From Mangifera indica (Eukaryota; Streptophyta; Magnoliopsida; Sapindales; Anacardiaceae): DNA of 64,000 nt. A program made the position numbers and the translations under genes. Of the stretch, positions 11,437 through 24,543 are shown piece by piece. Position 1 is the stretch's first letter. The number at the start of each line of letters is the position of its first letter. The stretch covers positions 14,213,057 to 14,277,056 of the forward strand of contig NC_058143.1 of NCBI RefSeq assembly GCF_011075055.1, read 5' to 3'. Below the pieces are notes generated by a model. That model had not been told where the DNA came from and ran no database searches. It saw only the letters and a list, made by a program, of their open reading frames with translations.

Positions 11437-12592
11437 ATGGAGCGAAATAAATATACAATGTAATTTAACAATTTTATTTTGGTGAAATATTCAATTTCAT
11501 ATTAAAACGTATCATTTACATATAAAAATTATGTTATTTTATAGTAAAATGTATAATATTGTATTAAATCGTAAAATAATGTGAGTTATATCCAGATATC
11601 ATATTAAAATGTCATTTCAATTAAGATAGATTAGATTAATTTAAACATAGTTTAAATAATGTTAATAGATTTTAATATGATTCTAAAGTAAGATTAAGCT
11701 CTTTGATTGAATCAAAATTAAGATAATATCCAAATAGTAGAGATAATTTGGTGGGCTCGGCTGGTGAAGTGGGACCCATTAGTTATGGATAAGGTCAAAT
11801 TCACATTATCCATCAAACAAAAGGCGCCTGCAAAACTTAATATCTAAGCAAATGGACAAGCAACACCAACCAGGTAAATTATTATCTGACGTGGCAATAT
11901 GAATATTTTTAAGTTCACACTTTTTTTAATAATAATAAATTTTGCAATATATAATTTAATTAATAAATAAAATACTCCTGCATTTTTTTCTCACTATTGT
12001 TTACATAAATTTAAGAATAATGTTATATATAAAAACTATTTTTTTTAACAAATTAGCATCATAATTTTGCATATAATTATTTAATTTAATTTAATTTAAA
12101 TCCAATCAATTACTTTAAAACACCTGAATTTGTATTTATATACCAAATATTATCATAAATTTAATACAAATCAAATATTTAAAATGAAAAATGAAAAATA
12201 GAAGACGTTTTCTTAAATTTAGTTCAGGTTTTGAGATAAAATTTATATAAAAATTCCTAACCTTGACCAATGTAAACTAGGAAGATGAAAAACAAAACTT
12301 ATTTTTTTAATTATTTTTGTGATTAAAAGAAAATCTTCTTGAAAATTGTTCATGTAAGGACACACAGATTCTGGCTGCATTGTATGTATGTAGGGTCGCT
12401 CGGTGATGTGTCTTCTTCATTCTCTTTTACTTCATCTTTGCCTCCTCACATCTGCAAAAACACTTTCCCCCACGCCAGCCTTTAACCCTAAAATCTTTAG
12501 TCTCTTCGTTTATTCATTCCTCCATCAACGTTTACTTCCCGCAATCCAATAATTAAAACAGAGCAACAGTTCGATTTTCATTCACAAGTAAT
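11437..12592 (+). other. Upstream region of MYB5
   Basis: AT-rich spacer (11437-12330), including a short family 3-like AT stretch near 12012-12130, then a more C-rich stretch at 12370-12592 that is probably proximal promoter and 5' leader of the MYB gene. The minus-strand copia LTR ends about 1.15 kb upstream of the MYB start codon and could have brought promoter sequence. I see no decisive core promoter. Confidence 0.4.
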
Positions 12593-13768
12593 ATGAGAAA
12601 CCCTTCTTCTGCTGCTAAAACCCCCTGTTGCAGCAAGGTGGGGATAAAAAAGGGCCCATGGACTCCGGAAGAAGATGAGATCTTATCCAATTATATCAAG
12701 AGAGAAGGTGAAGGCCGATGGCGCACGCTCCCAAAGCGTGCCGGTCTGCTCCGCTGCGGCAAGAGTTGCCGTCTCCGGTGGATGAATTATCTCAGACCCT
12801 GCGTTAAAAGAGGCCGCATAGCTCCTGATGAAGAAGACCTTATTCTTCGCCTCCATCGCTTGCTCGGAAACAGGTAATCTTTCCTCTGCTTTTTTTCTGG
12901 CCCTCTCCTTCACGTTACCAATAAGAGCTCCATTGATCTCCGGTTCTTTTTACATAACATTAAGTAAGAATTTACGTATAATTTTATCCTAACATGAATT
13001 ACTTTTTAATTAATCTGCTATTCCTACAACATGAATATCAGCTGAGCTTTACGTGCTTCATCTCTTCCTTAAGATAATTTGGTGTTTAATCATTTCTTCC
13101 CTAAATTAATCTTTCAATTCCCCATGAATATAAGAATGATTTGTTAATATAAATCTTCTCCTCACGTTCTTACGCCCAGGTGGTCTTTGATAGCTGGAAG
13201 AATCCCAGGACGAACTGACAATGAGATCAAGAATTATTGGAATACCCATCTTAGCAAGAAGTTGATTAGTCAAGGAATAGATCCAAGAACCCACAAGCCA
13301 TTAAACCCATTTCCTTCTTCCTCGGATAATATAGAAGATAATAATCATCTTGCATCAACTTCAAACCCTAACCCTAATCCTGATTTTAATCCTGGTTCTT
13401 TAGAAAGCGAAACAGCAGCTACTCAAAGCAATGAAAATTTCGTTTTCAATCTTCATAATCATAATCAAAATAAGAAAGTGGAGGATAACGAAATGGTGAT
13501 GGATGGTTTCATGATGGGTTTACCAACTAGCCATTCTTCAAACATCAACCAGGAAAACTATGTTAACGAAGATACATTCTCTTCATTCCTCGATTCCCTA
13601 ATTAATGACACAGTGTTTATGAGCCTTCACCAGCAGCAGCAGCCAAACCCAGTTCACCAACTCTCGAGTAGTCACCATGGTAACATTTGGGAAGGTGAAG
13701 TTTTATCAGCTATGCCTGGTTTAAGTGAGGAAGAAAGGGCCTTGGGTCGTCATCACCACCTTGCATGA
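12593..13768 (+). CDS. MYB5: R2R3-MYB transcription factor, MYB5 type
   Basis: Two exons, 12593-12873 and 13180-13768, joined at Asn-Arg-Trp (AG|G) to give 289 aa. The N-terminal tail is [21 protein letters not shown]2 carries W23, W43 and W63. R3 has W95 and W114, with Ile76 in the first-Trp position as usual in plants. The bHLH-partner signature DLx2Rx3Lx6Lx3R is complete at residues 82-101. The link [20 protein letters not shown] is the grape MYB5a / Arabidopsis MYB5 form. The short C-terminal block [11 protein letters not shown] is also shared with that clade. The first intron common in other R2R3-MYBs is absent and only the R3 intron remains, again as in MYB5. Known members act with bHLH and WD40 partners to control proanthocyanidin, seed-coat mucilage and vacuolar acidification genes; that role here is inferred from family. 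The linker region is Asn/His rich and has a telomere-like codon run near 13364. Confidence 0.9.
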
Positions 13769-16700
13769 AGCTGAAAAGGAATTGAATCATGATTAAATAG
13801 GTTTGATTAATTACTTGTGTGATTTTATGGTTGCATTGTTATTAGTTCGATATTATGTTTCTTTACTAGACTTGGTTTTCATTTTCATGTTGTTGTGTTC
13901 TCAATTAATATCCATTACTCTATGCTGTAAAAATTATTTTAGAAAAAATTTAAGTTATTGTTGTGAGTTTGAATACTTAATTAAGTATAATTTACGTACA
14001 TACATATACTCCTCAAATTTTTAATGGTATTCACTTAGTAATATATAAATTATAATACATTGCATGCATAAGTTTTAATCAGCTTCATTAATTTTTTTTT
14101 TTTTTTTATGCTTTGCATGTTTTGGGGAGAGAGTTTTATGAAGATAATTATTCCGCAAGGCAAGTTTAGGGGGCATTTTGATATAAACATTCTGAAAATC
14201 ACATCTCAAAAATTAGCTATTAAGATTAGATACCCTAAACTCATATAAACCTTACATTAGAAGTTCATATTTGTCAATATGAGATCCAAGTCTGATGTCT
14301 TATACTTAGAATTCTAACACATCTCAATTGTTTGATAATTTATGCATGTTTAACTTATTAAACATGATCTCCTCCTTGTTACTTTCTTTAGTACAGAATG
14401 TAGTATTGAGAAATTTCAATGCTTTGTGTAGCTTAATTACGAGATTGTATTTTTTTCTCATGTAAATCTTCGGGTCATTTGCCTGTGTTTTATCAAATTA
14501 TTTTCCAAAAGCAGAAAGATTCCTATTTTATAAAATGGAAAAATGAAGTAGACTTTATACTTCAAAAATTCATCTGAAGATACGTGTAATAGTGTGTTTA
14601 TAAAAATATATTCTGATGACAAATTTAATTTCTACAAGTTAAGAATTCTTATTTGTGGGTGTTTGAATTATAAAAAATTAATGTCTATGGGTAGTTCGAT
14701 TTTCGATATTAAATTTAAATGTTACTAAATTTGGATGATTTAGATACTTATGGTTTTGTTTGTTTTTGTAATTAGTGTCACATAAACTTATTAAGCAAAA
14801 ACAAAAACCAACAATAATATTACTAAATTTTAATATAATCTTTCTATGTTATATTTTCTTTATTTTTTTTCCAATTCTTACCATTTCAAAAAACATTGAT
14901 ATTAATTAACTCATCACATTTTTCAATTCTTAATTAATAGAATAAATTGCAAATCAACAATAATGTTAATAAGTTATATAATTAATTTCTTAAATGAATA
15001 TAATTTTTGTATTTCTTAATTATTTTTATTAATGTATCTAATTCCCAAATATTATTATTTTGAAAAAATTTATTGAAATTATTATCTTTAATTTCTTTGA
15101 ACATAATATGATTTTTATGATAAACTATTAGTTTTAAGATGTTTAGTGTTAAAATTGAAATAAAACAATTAAAAAAAAAAAACAAACAAACATATTTTAA
15201 GATTTGTACATTTCACACTTATAATTTGAATAAATAGAGGCTCGTTTAGTTTCAAATGAAAGAAGAAATGCAACCTTAAATTTTTTATAAAGAAAATAAA
15301 AATTTTGCATGCTTAATTTCCAAATCTTATAGGTTAAAAGTGTTATCATCTTTGATCTCTTGTGAAGGTTCAAAAACCATCAAGGCTCCTAAGAGATATC
15401 TCCTTTCAAAAGATAAGATCTAATTACAGTCAAACTTAACATGGTTTACAAGATTAAGGATGATTTTCTGAACTGTGCGTAGAAAGAAGTGAGAGATGAT
15501 TTCTATTATTTTAAGGTTTGAAGTTGAAGACATCCTTAAACCTAGGAGGAAGCACGAGATAACTATTGAAAACATGCATACTAATTGGCATTTTTATGAG
15601 ATTTTTTGTTATCAATTAATATACATAATTTTAAGCTTTCCGTAAGATAAACTACGGTAAGGATGGTATTTACTCTATTATCCATTACAGTGTAGACTAT
15701 GATAAATATAGAGTAGAAACACAATAAAAAATTTTAATATGATTTTACCCAAAGATTAGAAACTCACTTTTATAGTATCTTATTAATTATCGTTGACACA
15801 ATAAAATATATTCTGAAAATGATGGAACTTCGGACAAGGATCATTAAGATGATAACTAGATTTCTAAGAGAACTTTCAGTTCTATTTGAGAATAACTTTA
15901 GCAAATAGCTCTCTTTTTGTGTATGTATCTTTTAAATACTACCTACTAGTCATTCTTACGTATAAGATAAAACGGAGGAATTACATTCAAATGATAGAAT
16001 TTGAGTATTCCTAAAAATGATTCATAAGATTTATTCCTATTCCAATCGAACTTGACCAAAATAATCACATGAAATTTGGCATGTTTGCCATATCCAACTA
16101 TCAAAGTTTACATAAAGATTTCTCCTAGTGAAAGAGCAAGAAAAAATTATGCAAATATAAAGTGGAAGACCCAACTTCTTGTCTTTTATATCATTGGAAT
16201 ATTATAATTATAATTATTATTGTTTTGCCCTTTTCTTTTGTTATTTTCTGGTAATATTTGGTTCCATCCATTATTAGAAAGGGTACCATTAGTGACATAA
16301 AATAAAGGTGGGAATTAGGATCATGCATAAATATTAAATAGAATAATAATTTTCATACCTGATATTTTGAAGCTAAAAATGCCTTTGACAGACTTCTTCA
16401 TTCCCATTTCCCATGAACCTCTAAATCTGTAAATAAATATATGATTGTTAGTTTTTCAATAAAAGTAGACCCAACAATTATTCTTGATAGTTTCTTAAAA
16501 AGTATGCAATACGGTGGGTTAGAATTGAGTTTATTCAAGTTTAAGCTCGAATGAACCTAAAATAAGTTTAAGTTAAATGAGTTTGAGTTCGAATCTAAAA
16601 ATTAAATATTTTAGAATTTGAGCTTTAGGGTGTTTGACTCACCAAACTCATGAGTCTAAAAACTTCGATACAAAACGATATCGTTTTAACTAATATATAT

Positions 16701-17182
16701 TAAAATGATATCATTTTAATAACAAAAGCTCAAAGCTCATGACAAGTTCGAATTCGAGCTTAACTCTTTTGAAATGAGTCAAATTTGAGTTTCTTTGAAG
16801 TAAGTTTAAGTTGGAACTTGGTTTCATATAAATCAAGCCAAACTTAAATTTGGTTTGATTCAAATTCAACGCTAGTATTTGATATGAAATTAATTAAGAT
16901 AATAATATTATTAGGCAGATTGATAATTAAAATTCATAAATGAATGTTGGTTTAAGAAAGCAAAACATTATGTATTATTTTAGGAATTTAGAGTATTTGA
17001 GCAGCCTAAAGAAGGAAAATAACTATAATAAATAAAGAAATAATTCAAACACTTCGGCTTCACCTAATCTTCTTGGACGTGAAATAGAAACTGGTTTACC
17101 TAATCTTCATGCATTCACATGCAAAGCAAATACTCATCCATCCATCCCTCTCTCCTCGGTGAAAGTATCACATGTTTTTAAT
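13769..17182. other. Gene-free spacer downstream of MYB5
   Basis: About 3.4 kb without a gene that I can support. It holds the MYB5 3' UTR (probably within 13769-14100), a poly-T run (14091-14108), AT-rich spacer, and one family 2 element (16513-16873). Short AT-rich frames such as 14982-15185 (minus) have no family signal. Confidence 0.6.
16513..16873. repeat. Family 2 CGAG/CTCG repeat (copy 16.5 kb)
   Basis: Diverged copy running from GGTGGGTTAGAATTGAGTTT to GGTTTGATTCAAATTCAAC. The interior has alternating GAGTTTGAGTT and AAACTCAAA words and the mid-element core AAAACGATATCGTTTT at about 16673-16688. Confidence 0.6.
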
Positions 17183-17991
17183 GGCCAAAAATCTTGTTCC
17201 TACCCAAGCTAGATGATGTGTCTTCGGCCACTTGATGGAGTAAGAACCATAACTCCAATTTTTTATTTTTTAAAAATCTAAATTTTTATTTATGAGTGAT
17301 TTTTTATCAAAAATTTAATTAAAATTAAGATAAAATCGTTATTTAATTAAAAATTTAAAAAGACTAATCTTTTATAACTTCTTCCCTCCCCAATTTTAAA
17401 ATTTCACAATTTATCTCCCAAATTTTCTTCAAAATTTGAAATCTCACAATTTATCCCTGGTTTTTTTTCCTCCGATGACTCACTCTTCTTGGTCATCAGC
17501 CAACCTTTCCTCTATTTTCTCCCTCACTAGTCATTTATTTTTGCTATCATTTGCCTTCGTCAGAGATGAAGATCGTCGGAGATGAAGATCGTCGTCTCCT
17601 TCTTAGATGCAAATAAAAGTCTTTGTCTGAGATGGAGACGATAATCTTGTCTCTAACGAAGGATGGAAGGAGACGATCAGCTAAGGAAGAAAAAGAAGGG
17701 AAGGTCGATTGACAATTGTAAAGAAATCGTTGCCGCAGAAGAAAAAACTTGGGGGAAAAATACCTACCTTTCAAATTTTGAAAAAAAATTTGAGATGTTC
17801 GAATTAAAGAGGGAAATTATGATAAAAGTTTAGTTTTTTTAATTTTTTTTATTAAATGATAGTTTTATCCTTAACTCTGATAAAAAAATTTAATAAAAAA
17901 TTATCAATGAACGGGTATTGAGGTTTTTAAAAGTTAGTAGGTATAAGTTTTTGTTTCCAATAAACCTTGGGTGGGAAAAAGTCTTTTGGCC
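17183..17991. repeat. Family 1 TIR repeat (complete copy, 17.2 kb)
   Basis: The best complete family 1 copy. The left end is GGCCAAAAATCTTGTTCCTA. The right end is CTTGGGTGGGAAAAAGTCTT followed by TTGGCC, which is the inverted form of the left end. Next to each end lies an AT-rich zone (TTAAAATTTTT words), then a C-rich zone (CAATTTATCTCCCAAATTTT), then an interior with GATGAAGATCGTCGTCTCC. The minus-strand frame at 17774-17547 translates the interior and has an Arg/Ser run but no family. No transposase is present, so it is non-autonomous. Confidence 0.75.
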
Positions 17992-18576
17992 TTTTTTTAA
18001 TTGATATTTCATCACTGTAGCTCCTACAAAATTGGCTAGACCTAATCTTCATTGCCCAGGAATATAAGTTGACATACAATTATAATAATAAGAATAATAA
18101 TGTCATCACAAAAACGACAACGTATTTGCCCTTATTCTGTAGTCTCTTCTTTTCTCCATTTAATACCAAATAGATATATTAAGTAAATAATGGTTTTATG
18201 TAATGTTTTTAATTTGTTTTATTAGAATTAATGACAATCGATTAATTTGAATATTCCTGAGTCAGAATCCAGGATACTGTATTCCTCTCAAATTTAATTA
18301 TTTTATGCTTAAATAATTAGTTAAAAATGAAGTTAACTAATTTATTAAAATTTTTTATTCCTTTAAACAAGTCAAAAAAAAAAATTAACCTTGAGCTGAA
18401 TAAAATTAAGCTTTGCCAGAACCCAAATTCTTATAATTAGATTAATATTAATACCAAATTTAATTAACAAATAGCATAAACACTTAATTCACACCTTCCT
18501 TATCACCATTTTTTTGTCATACTTTATTGGCCTTAGTTTCTCCATGCATGATCGAAATTTACTGCACCCAAAAACA

Positions 18577-18618
18577 AAAAATAAATAAATAAATAAATAA
18601 AAGAAAGAAAGAAAGAAA
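18577..18618. repeat. Compound AAAT/AAAG microsatellite
   Basis: About five AAAT units run directly into about four to five AAAG units. Simple sequence with no other meaning visible. Confidence 0.9.
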
Positions 18619-19132
18619 GGCAGAAAGGAAAGTGATGAAGCAAGCAGCCTCTTCGTTTTGAGCAATTAAAGTGATTTTCTGCATCTCAACGTACAGGAAA
18701 AGCATGAAGGAGCAAGAGATAGATTGTTTGAATCTGTTATATATAAAAATCCATTCATTCAACTAAAGTTAAAGTTATTTTTTCTGTAAATATGAAGGGA
18801 AGTTTCAAAGGATGACAAACCTGGAAACTTATCATGAGTTGTAGCAGGCAAAATATTACGTCCTCCATAGTACTCCCTTTCTCGTTGCTGTCCCATTCCA
18901 TTCGAACATCGGTGGACAGAAGGTATATGCTTCAACGACGGAAATTAAGATTAAAATTATTGATCATTAAATTGATGAATGAAACTGACTGAGAAAGAAG
19001 AGGAAAGGATATTTGGATGTCGTCTGTGGTTCAAGTTCAAGTAGAAAGAGGGTTAGATTATTGTCACATGGTTTTCTGTTTGGTCAATGCTTCACCAACC
19101 CAACGTTCTAAAGAGAGAATATATATATTATT

Positions 19133-19298
19133 ATAATAAGTAATATTTTCGGCATAATTTTATATACAAATAACGATGTTTTATTATATAATTAGATAGT
19201 TAAAAATTAAAGATAAAATAATATCTAATCACATGATGACATATCATTGTCTGAACATAAAAATTGTGTATATAATATTATTGCATTATAATATATAG
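19133..19298. repeat. Family 3 short AT-rich inverted-repeat element (19.1 kb copy)
   Basis: Shares word order with 227-395: TAATATTTTCGGCATAATTT, then TATACAAATAACGATG, then AAAATTAAAGATAAAATAAT, then TGTGTATATAATATTATTG. The start and end are imperfect inverted copies of each other. Its size (about 165 bp), lack of coding and AT richness fit a MITE. Confidence 0.6.
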
Positions 19299-19335
19299 TT
19301 ATACAGATTGACCTAACTTATGTGGATATTTATTT

Positions 19336-20088
19336 GGTCAAAGGACTATTTCCCACCCAAAGTATTCTCTTATTTCAAGTTCTCAGCCCTTCATTTTAAA
19401 AATCTCATTTACTTACTCATGAACAGTTAAAATAAACGGAATTTTGGCCACTTAAAATTTTATTTATTTTCCCCCTTGTAAACCTTAAAAATTACTCATT
19501 TCCCCCATAGGCCAAGTTTTAAAAAATAATATTTTCCTCCTTAGGGTTTAGCTTTCAAACTTCAGTGTCATTGTCGATGGCCTCTCCCTTCAACGATCTC
19601 TCTTCTCTTAACTAGATATCCAATCAGCGTCGAATAAAGTTAGGGAGATGAGATGAAGCTCTTTGTCTTCCTAGAAGAAGACATCTAGCAAGACGAAGAG
19701 TTTCATCTTCTAACGAAGCTTTTTCGTCTTTCCAAACAAGATCTTTATCGATTAACGTTTCAGGGAAGAGGAGAGAGATTGTCGAAGCATGGTAATGCGT
19801 CAGGAAATCTTTATCACCAGCGATGATGCTGAATTTGGCACTAAGAATTAAAAACTAAACCCTAGGGGGGAATGTCATTTTTTAAAACTTAGTCTATGGG
19901 GCAAACTTTTAGTTTTTAGGATTTGAGGGGAGGAATGATATTAAATTTTAATTTATTCTAAATATTACAAATGAAAAAACGATTTTGTCCTTAAAACTAA
20001 CAGACTTAATCTTTTATGGGTGAGTGTTTAATATTTTTATAATTAAAAAGTAAAAACTTGGAAAAACTCAATACTTTGTCCATTGGCC
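19336..20088. repeat. Family 1 TIR repeat (complete copy, 19.3 kb)
   Basis: Starts GGTCAAAGGACTATTTCCCA followed by CCCAAAG, and ends AACTCAATACTTTGTCCATT followed by GGCC. The flanking AT-rich zones and C-rich zones (TTTTCCTCCTTAGGGTTTAG) are as in the other copies. The interior carries GACGAAGAG/CTTCGTC words. There is no transposase. Confidence 0.7.
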
Positions 20089-22057
20089 AATTTATTTGGT
20101 ACAAACTCATGCTTTAACCATTGTTTCGGTGTAACCTACCTTTCCAACGACATTCATATTTTTGAGCACGTGTGTAATGTCACCATAATATTAGTCTGCC
20201 CTCTCATTTTAATAATATTTACGAATATATAATAAGGAAATTTGTTTAAGGCCCCATAACTTAAAAAGAAAGTTTAGTATTTTCTCTACAAGTTTTATTT
20301 CATTTCTCATATCTAAAGAAAACTTAAAATTTGTGTAATATTTTAATTTTAAACGTTGTACCATAATGCAAATATATATATATTTTTTTTTGAAAAATAG
20401 CTGCTATATATTGTAGCAAGATATTTGTCACTTGAAAAATAAAACTTATGGGAAAGAATTGCGTTACTTGTAATAATGCAATATAAACTTAATATGTCAA
20501 ATCAATATGTATGATTTGAAAGGGCTTGATGCTGGCATTGGAGGGTTTTATCTCCTTAAATTACATATTTGTCCTCGTTTACATCTATTATTACAATAAA
20601 ATTGTGTGTATCTATTTTAAATACATAAATATGTATACACTTATATACATTATTATGTAATTAAGTGTTAAAGATAAAATAATACTCAATCATACGATGA
20701 TATTTATAAATATATATAATTTATATATCTAAAATAAGTATATATAGTATTGCTCATACGTTTAACACTTACACTGTAAAAAGTATAGGTAAGGGTTTAA
20801 TGAAAAATGTGGGGAGATAAATGTCATTAACAATAAAAAGGGATTTGTTGAAAAAGTCAGAGGATGTCCGAGATAACAGTTCTTAAGTCAGGAACTCTTT
20901 ATATGAACAAACATTACATACTACATTAAAATGATAGAAAGAATTAAATTCAAGGTAAATTAAAATACATTATAAGAGAAACATTAATTAAAATCAATAA
21001 TTCTTTATATGAACAAAGTGCAGTTGATGTATCCAGTATTAAATTTTACTTGTATTTTCTATTTTATGAAATCGCTAAGAATTAAGCTGTATGTATGCTT
21101 AGTATTTGTGATATTTTCTACAGAGGTATTGAAATTTTCACGAAGTTGTTGGATTTATATGTGGCGTTTTGGTAGTTTATAATGAAGTAAATGACTTAAT
21201 TTAAGTATGGAAGTAGGCTGAAAAATGAACACAATTCACTTTTGTTTAAACTCTTACTTTAAATTCCTCACCCCAAAGTGTTTCTAGTGTCACCCACGTG
21301 TTTCTTGGTTTGCCCAGTGGTGGTGGTGGGAAAGTCTAGGTGAGTCAACGCCTGTCGGAGATCAATCGGGATCACCTGGTATGTGATGTTGAAGACTGTT
21401 TGTTTGTGGGCATTTTTCTCTTTTTGTTTGATGTGTTGGGTTGTTGAATTTCTCTGTCAGTTTTGATGTTTTTTTTTATCAAATACCTTTCAAACGTTAT
21501 GATGGTAATAAAACAACATTGAGTTTTTTGAAGTTCTACAATTTGAAAGCTTGAGACCTTTGGTTCACCTGGTGCTTGAAGTTGAAAGAGAGTGGGAGAG
21601 ATGTGTTTAGGAAACTTAAAATTTGCTGAATGTGTATGAACGTTTGAAGTTTTGTCCTAAAAGGATCTTGTTTCATTCTTTTTCCTGTATATATTAACTT
21701 ACAATTTCTGTTTCTATATGTTAAATCAAGGATAGTGGAGAAAAGTATGACATCTTTGGCTTGTACTTATGCTGCTGAAGTGCATATATATAAGAAGTTT
21801 TCTTTTGATTACAGAACATAATGTAAACATTTGGAAGATTTGAACTTCTTGCATGTTTTGGTGACATATTTCACTGCCATCATTTTACTGAAAACAGATA
21901 CTGATTTGGTCATAGTTATATCCACCTCACGAGAATTTTAATCCAAACAAATTTAGTGTGAATGGGGAGAGTAGAAGGTTGAAAAACTTTAGACAATTTC
22001 TACAAACTTTTATTGACTTAACCCAAAATCTGGAAACTGCTGGATTTTATGGTTCAG
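20089..22057. other. Gene-poor spacer before the GT47 pair
   Basis: A family 3-like AT stretch (20585-20765) is followed by more balanced sequence from about 21250, which may be the decayed promoter and leader of the GT47 pseudogene. I cannot find a first exon here equivalent to the membrane-anchor exon of the intact copy. Confidence 0.45.
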
Positions 22058-24543
22058 GGAAATATATGAATAACAGGCAGGTGTTCCATGACAGAGCCAT
22101 ATATTTGGAAGACTATAAACAAATGAACAGGAGCTTTAGGATATATGTTTATCCTTACAGGCAGAATGATCATTGTGCAAATGTCTTGCAAGTGAATTTT
22201 GAACCCAGTGGTAATTATTCTAATGAAAACTACTTTAAGGGGGTTCTTATGAAGAGCCATTCTACAACAAAGGATCCAGATAAAGCAGTCTTTTCTTTTT
22301 GCCTTTCTCAATAGCAAGGCTGTGGGATGACCCTAGAATTGGTGCAGATGGAATTCAAGATTTTATCCAACAATGCATCCTCAATATCAATTTGAAGTAC
22401 TCGTATTGGAATCAAACGTGGGGGGCTGATCATTTTTATGTTGCTCGTCATTCCATTAGGCGTCTGCCATGGACAAAGCTTGGACAGTTAAACTTAATTC
22501 CATACAAGTTGTGTGCTCATCAAGCTATGTTTTGTCAGATTATATTTCTCTCAAGGATGCATCTTTGCCACAAACTTGGCCAAGACAAAATGACCACCCT
22601 AACCTTGCTTCTTTTAAAAGGTGGACTACTTATTTCGATATCTTGTTTATTTAGTGCTTATTAGTCACTCTAAAAATTTTGATTGTAAACTTTCATCTTT
22701 AGCATAAGTTTCATTTGATATAAATTATGGTATTATATGCCAGAGTTGTTTTCCATTCACAAAGTGGTTAACAAAAAGTGATTTATTTCTTTTTTGGCAA
22801 TGTTTGCTATTGTATCTCAGTTTAACATTAACAGAAGTGTAAGTTTTTGTGTTATTAACCAAGCACCAACAACAGATTCAAATGTAATTGAATTGTAAAT
22901 GCAGATATTGTACACGAAGTTGATTGAATGCCAACTGATCTTGTATTGATTTTACTCTGTTTGTACCATGAACAATTGTTCCAATTACATAATCAACATT
23001 CAAAAGTAAAAAGTAAATAACAGAGAGCACCACACCCTCCCCAGGCCTGGTATTTGAGAGGCCAGGTTCTCTCCCTCAAATGTTTTCCACAATTTTTCTG
23101 CTTGATTCCTCCTTCTCACCTAACCCTTTCTTTCATCCTTGTTTCTCTCATAACTGCCCACACAATTTGCTACCAAAAGTGTGCTTGTTGTCCCAAGTGG
23201 TCCCTCCTCCCCTTGGTGTGCCATCTGTGCACCCAATTTTTTGTCTCCTGTGGGCACAAATATGTGAGTCCTAACACTTTGCAACCAAGACATTTGCATT
23301 TTACATGACTGCATTCACTAGGATTCATTCTATGTAAACTAGCTGTATCAAATCAGTCTTTTACTCTCACAGAATTCTAATATAGCTGGCTGATAATGTC
23401 CTTGAGCACATGCACATCAAATGAAGGAGAAATCTATATCTCTGTGTGCTTTTTGGTCCTTTTCTTTATGCGTAATTGTTAAAGTTCTCTATTCTTGTAG
23501 AGGTGGGAGAACCTCTTCGTACTTTTAACTTTAGAATTTTGACATATTCGCAAATTGAGCCAGTTCTGGCGCATGATTTGAAATCTAATAGTGGAATTGA
23601 TGCTACTTACTTGCCAAAATCTTATTGAGTGTTTGATTGATTGATTTCATATCAATGCCAAACTTTACCCCTAAACAAATTAAATGTTTTATGGACCATT
23701 CCATTGTGAAATAATTTTGAACTGTATTCTCCATTCTCTTGAGTTTAGCTAGTATCATTTGTGCATGTGTTACTTAGTGTTGCATTGTGGTGCTCCCAGA
23801 AGCATTCAGGAAATATCCGCACTTATTGATTTATTTCAGAGTTCCTCACTTCTCTTGCCATTTAAGGAAGATACCTGACTTTTTTTTCCCCCAAGATAAA
23901 GATAAAAATATATTTTCAAGATTGTGTTCTGTTACTGATTCAAAAGAAGAAATTACGGATGCACACTAGTATTGGGACCGAATTTGTTTGTATAAATTTG
24001 CAATTGTTGTCCGCTTTTATTGTTTATGGCGTGTTGCCTGAGATCTTGTCATCTAACTTTCAGTGCAAAATATGGAATCACAAGAAGAAACTTGCTTTTT
24101 TTGCTGGATCAATCAACTCCCCAGTTTGTGAAAATTCATCCAATATTGGATGAATGACTCTGAGATTTATGCTCATGTTGGCCAGCTTGAACACCTTATG
24201 CTGATGAGCTACTTGGGGGGCAAGTTTTGCCTTCATGTCAAAGGCTATGAAGTAAATACAGCTCTTATAGCAGATTCATTATATTATGGGTGTGTAGCTG
24301 TGATCATTGCCAACCACTATGAACTACTGTTTGCTGACATACTAAATTGGGAGAGCTTCTCAATCGTTGTTGCTACTGTAGATATCCCATTGCTGCAGAA
24401 AATTTATAAAGCAATAAGCTCTGACAGATTTATTATTGTTGCAAAGCAATGTGATGAAGGTGCGCAAACGTTTCCAGTGGCATCTTTTCCGTATTGATTA
24501 TGATGCTTTTTGCATGGGCATGTATGAGTTATGGCTTAGATGA
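22058..24543 (+). pseudogene. GT47 (exostosin-domain) glycosyltransferase pseudogene, tandem copy
   Basis: Exon-by-exon copy of the intact gene at 25477-28394. Its exon 2-like part (22058-22620) gives NRQVFHDRAIYLEDYKQMN, RIYVYPY and then, after a one-base deletion near 22289, PFSIARLWDDPRIG and GADHFYVARHSI. A second frame change near 22460-22480 leads to VKLNSIQVVCSSSYVLSDYI. Its exon 3-like part (about 24060-24540) gives KKKLAFFAGSINSP, then a frame change and stop near 24150, then GGKFCLHVKGYEV, ADSLYYGCVAVIIANHYEL and NWESFSIVV, ending with another frame change. At least four breaks separate these pieces, so no full enzyme can be made from this sequence. Splice borders (TTCAG|GG at 22057/22058 and AAAAG|GT at 22620/22621) match those of the intact copy. 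No membrane-anchor exon is found. Confidence 0.88.

Larger units (their letters stand above)
17992..19335. other. Gene-free spacer
   Basis: AT-rich spacer with an AAAT/AAAG microsatellite (18577-18618) and a family 3 AT-rich repeat at 19133-19298. No coding frame with a family signal. Confidence 0.55.

Noticed and set aside
1836..13768. GH3 and MYB5 as parts of a biosynthetic gene cluster.
   Set aside because: There are no pathway enzymes between them, only transposon remains, and the two families have no shared pathway that I can point to.
14982..15185. AT-rich minus-strand frame rich in Ile, Asn, Lys and Phe.
   Set aside because: Composition matches random AT-rich DNA, and there is no domain or context.
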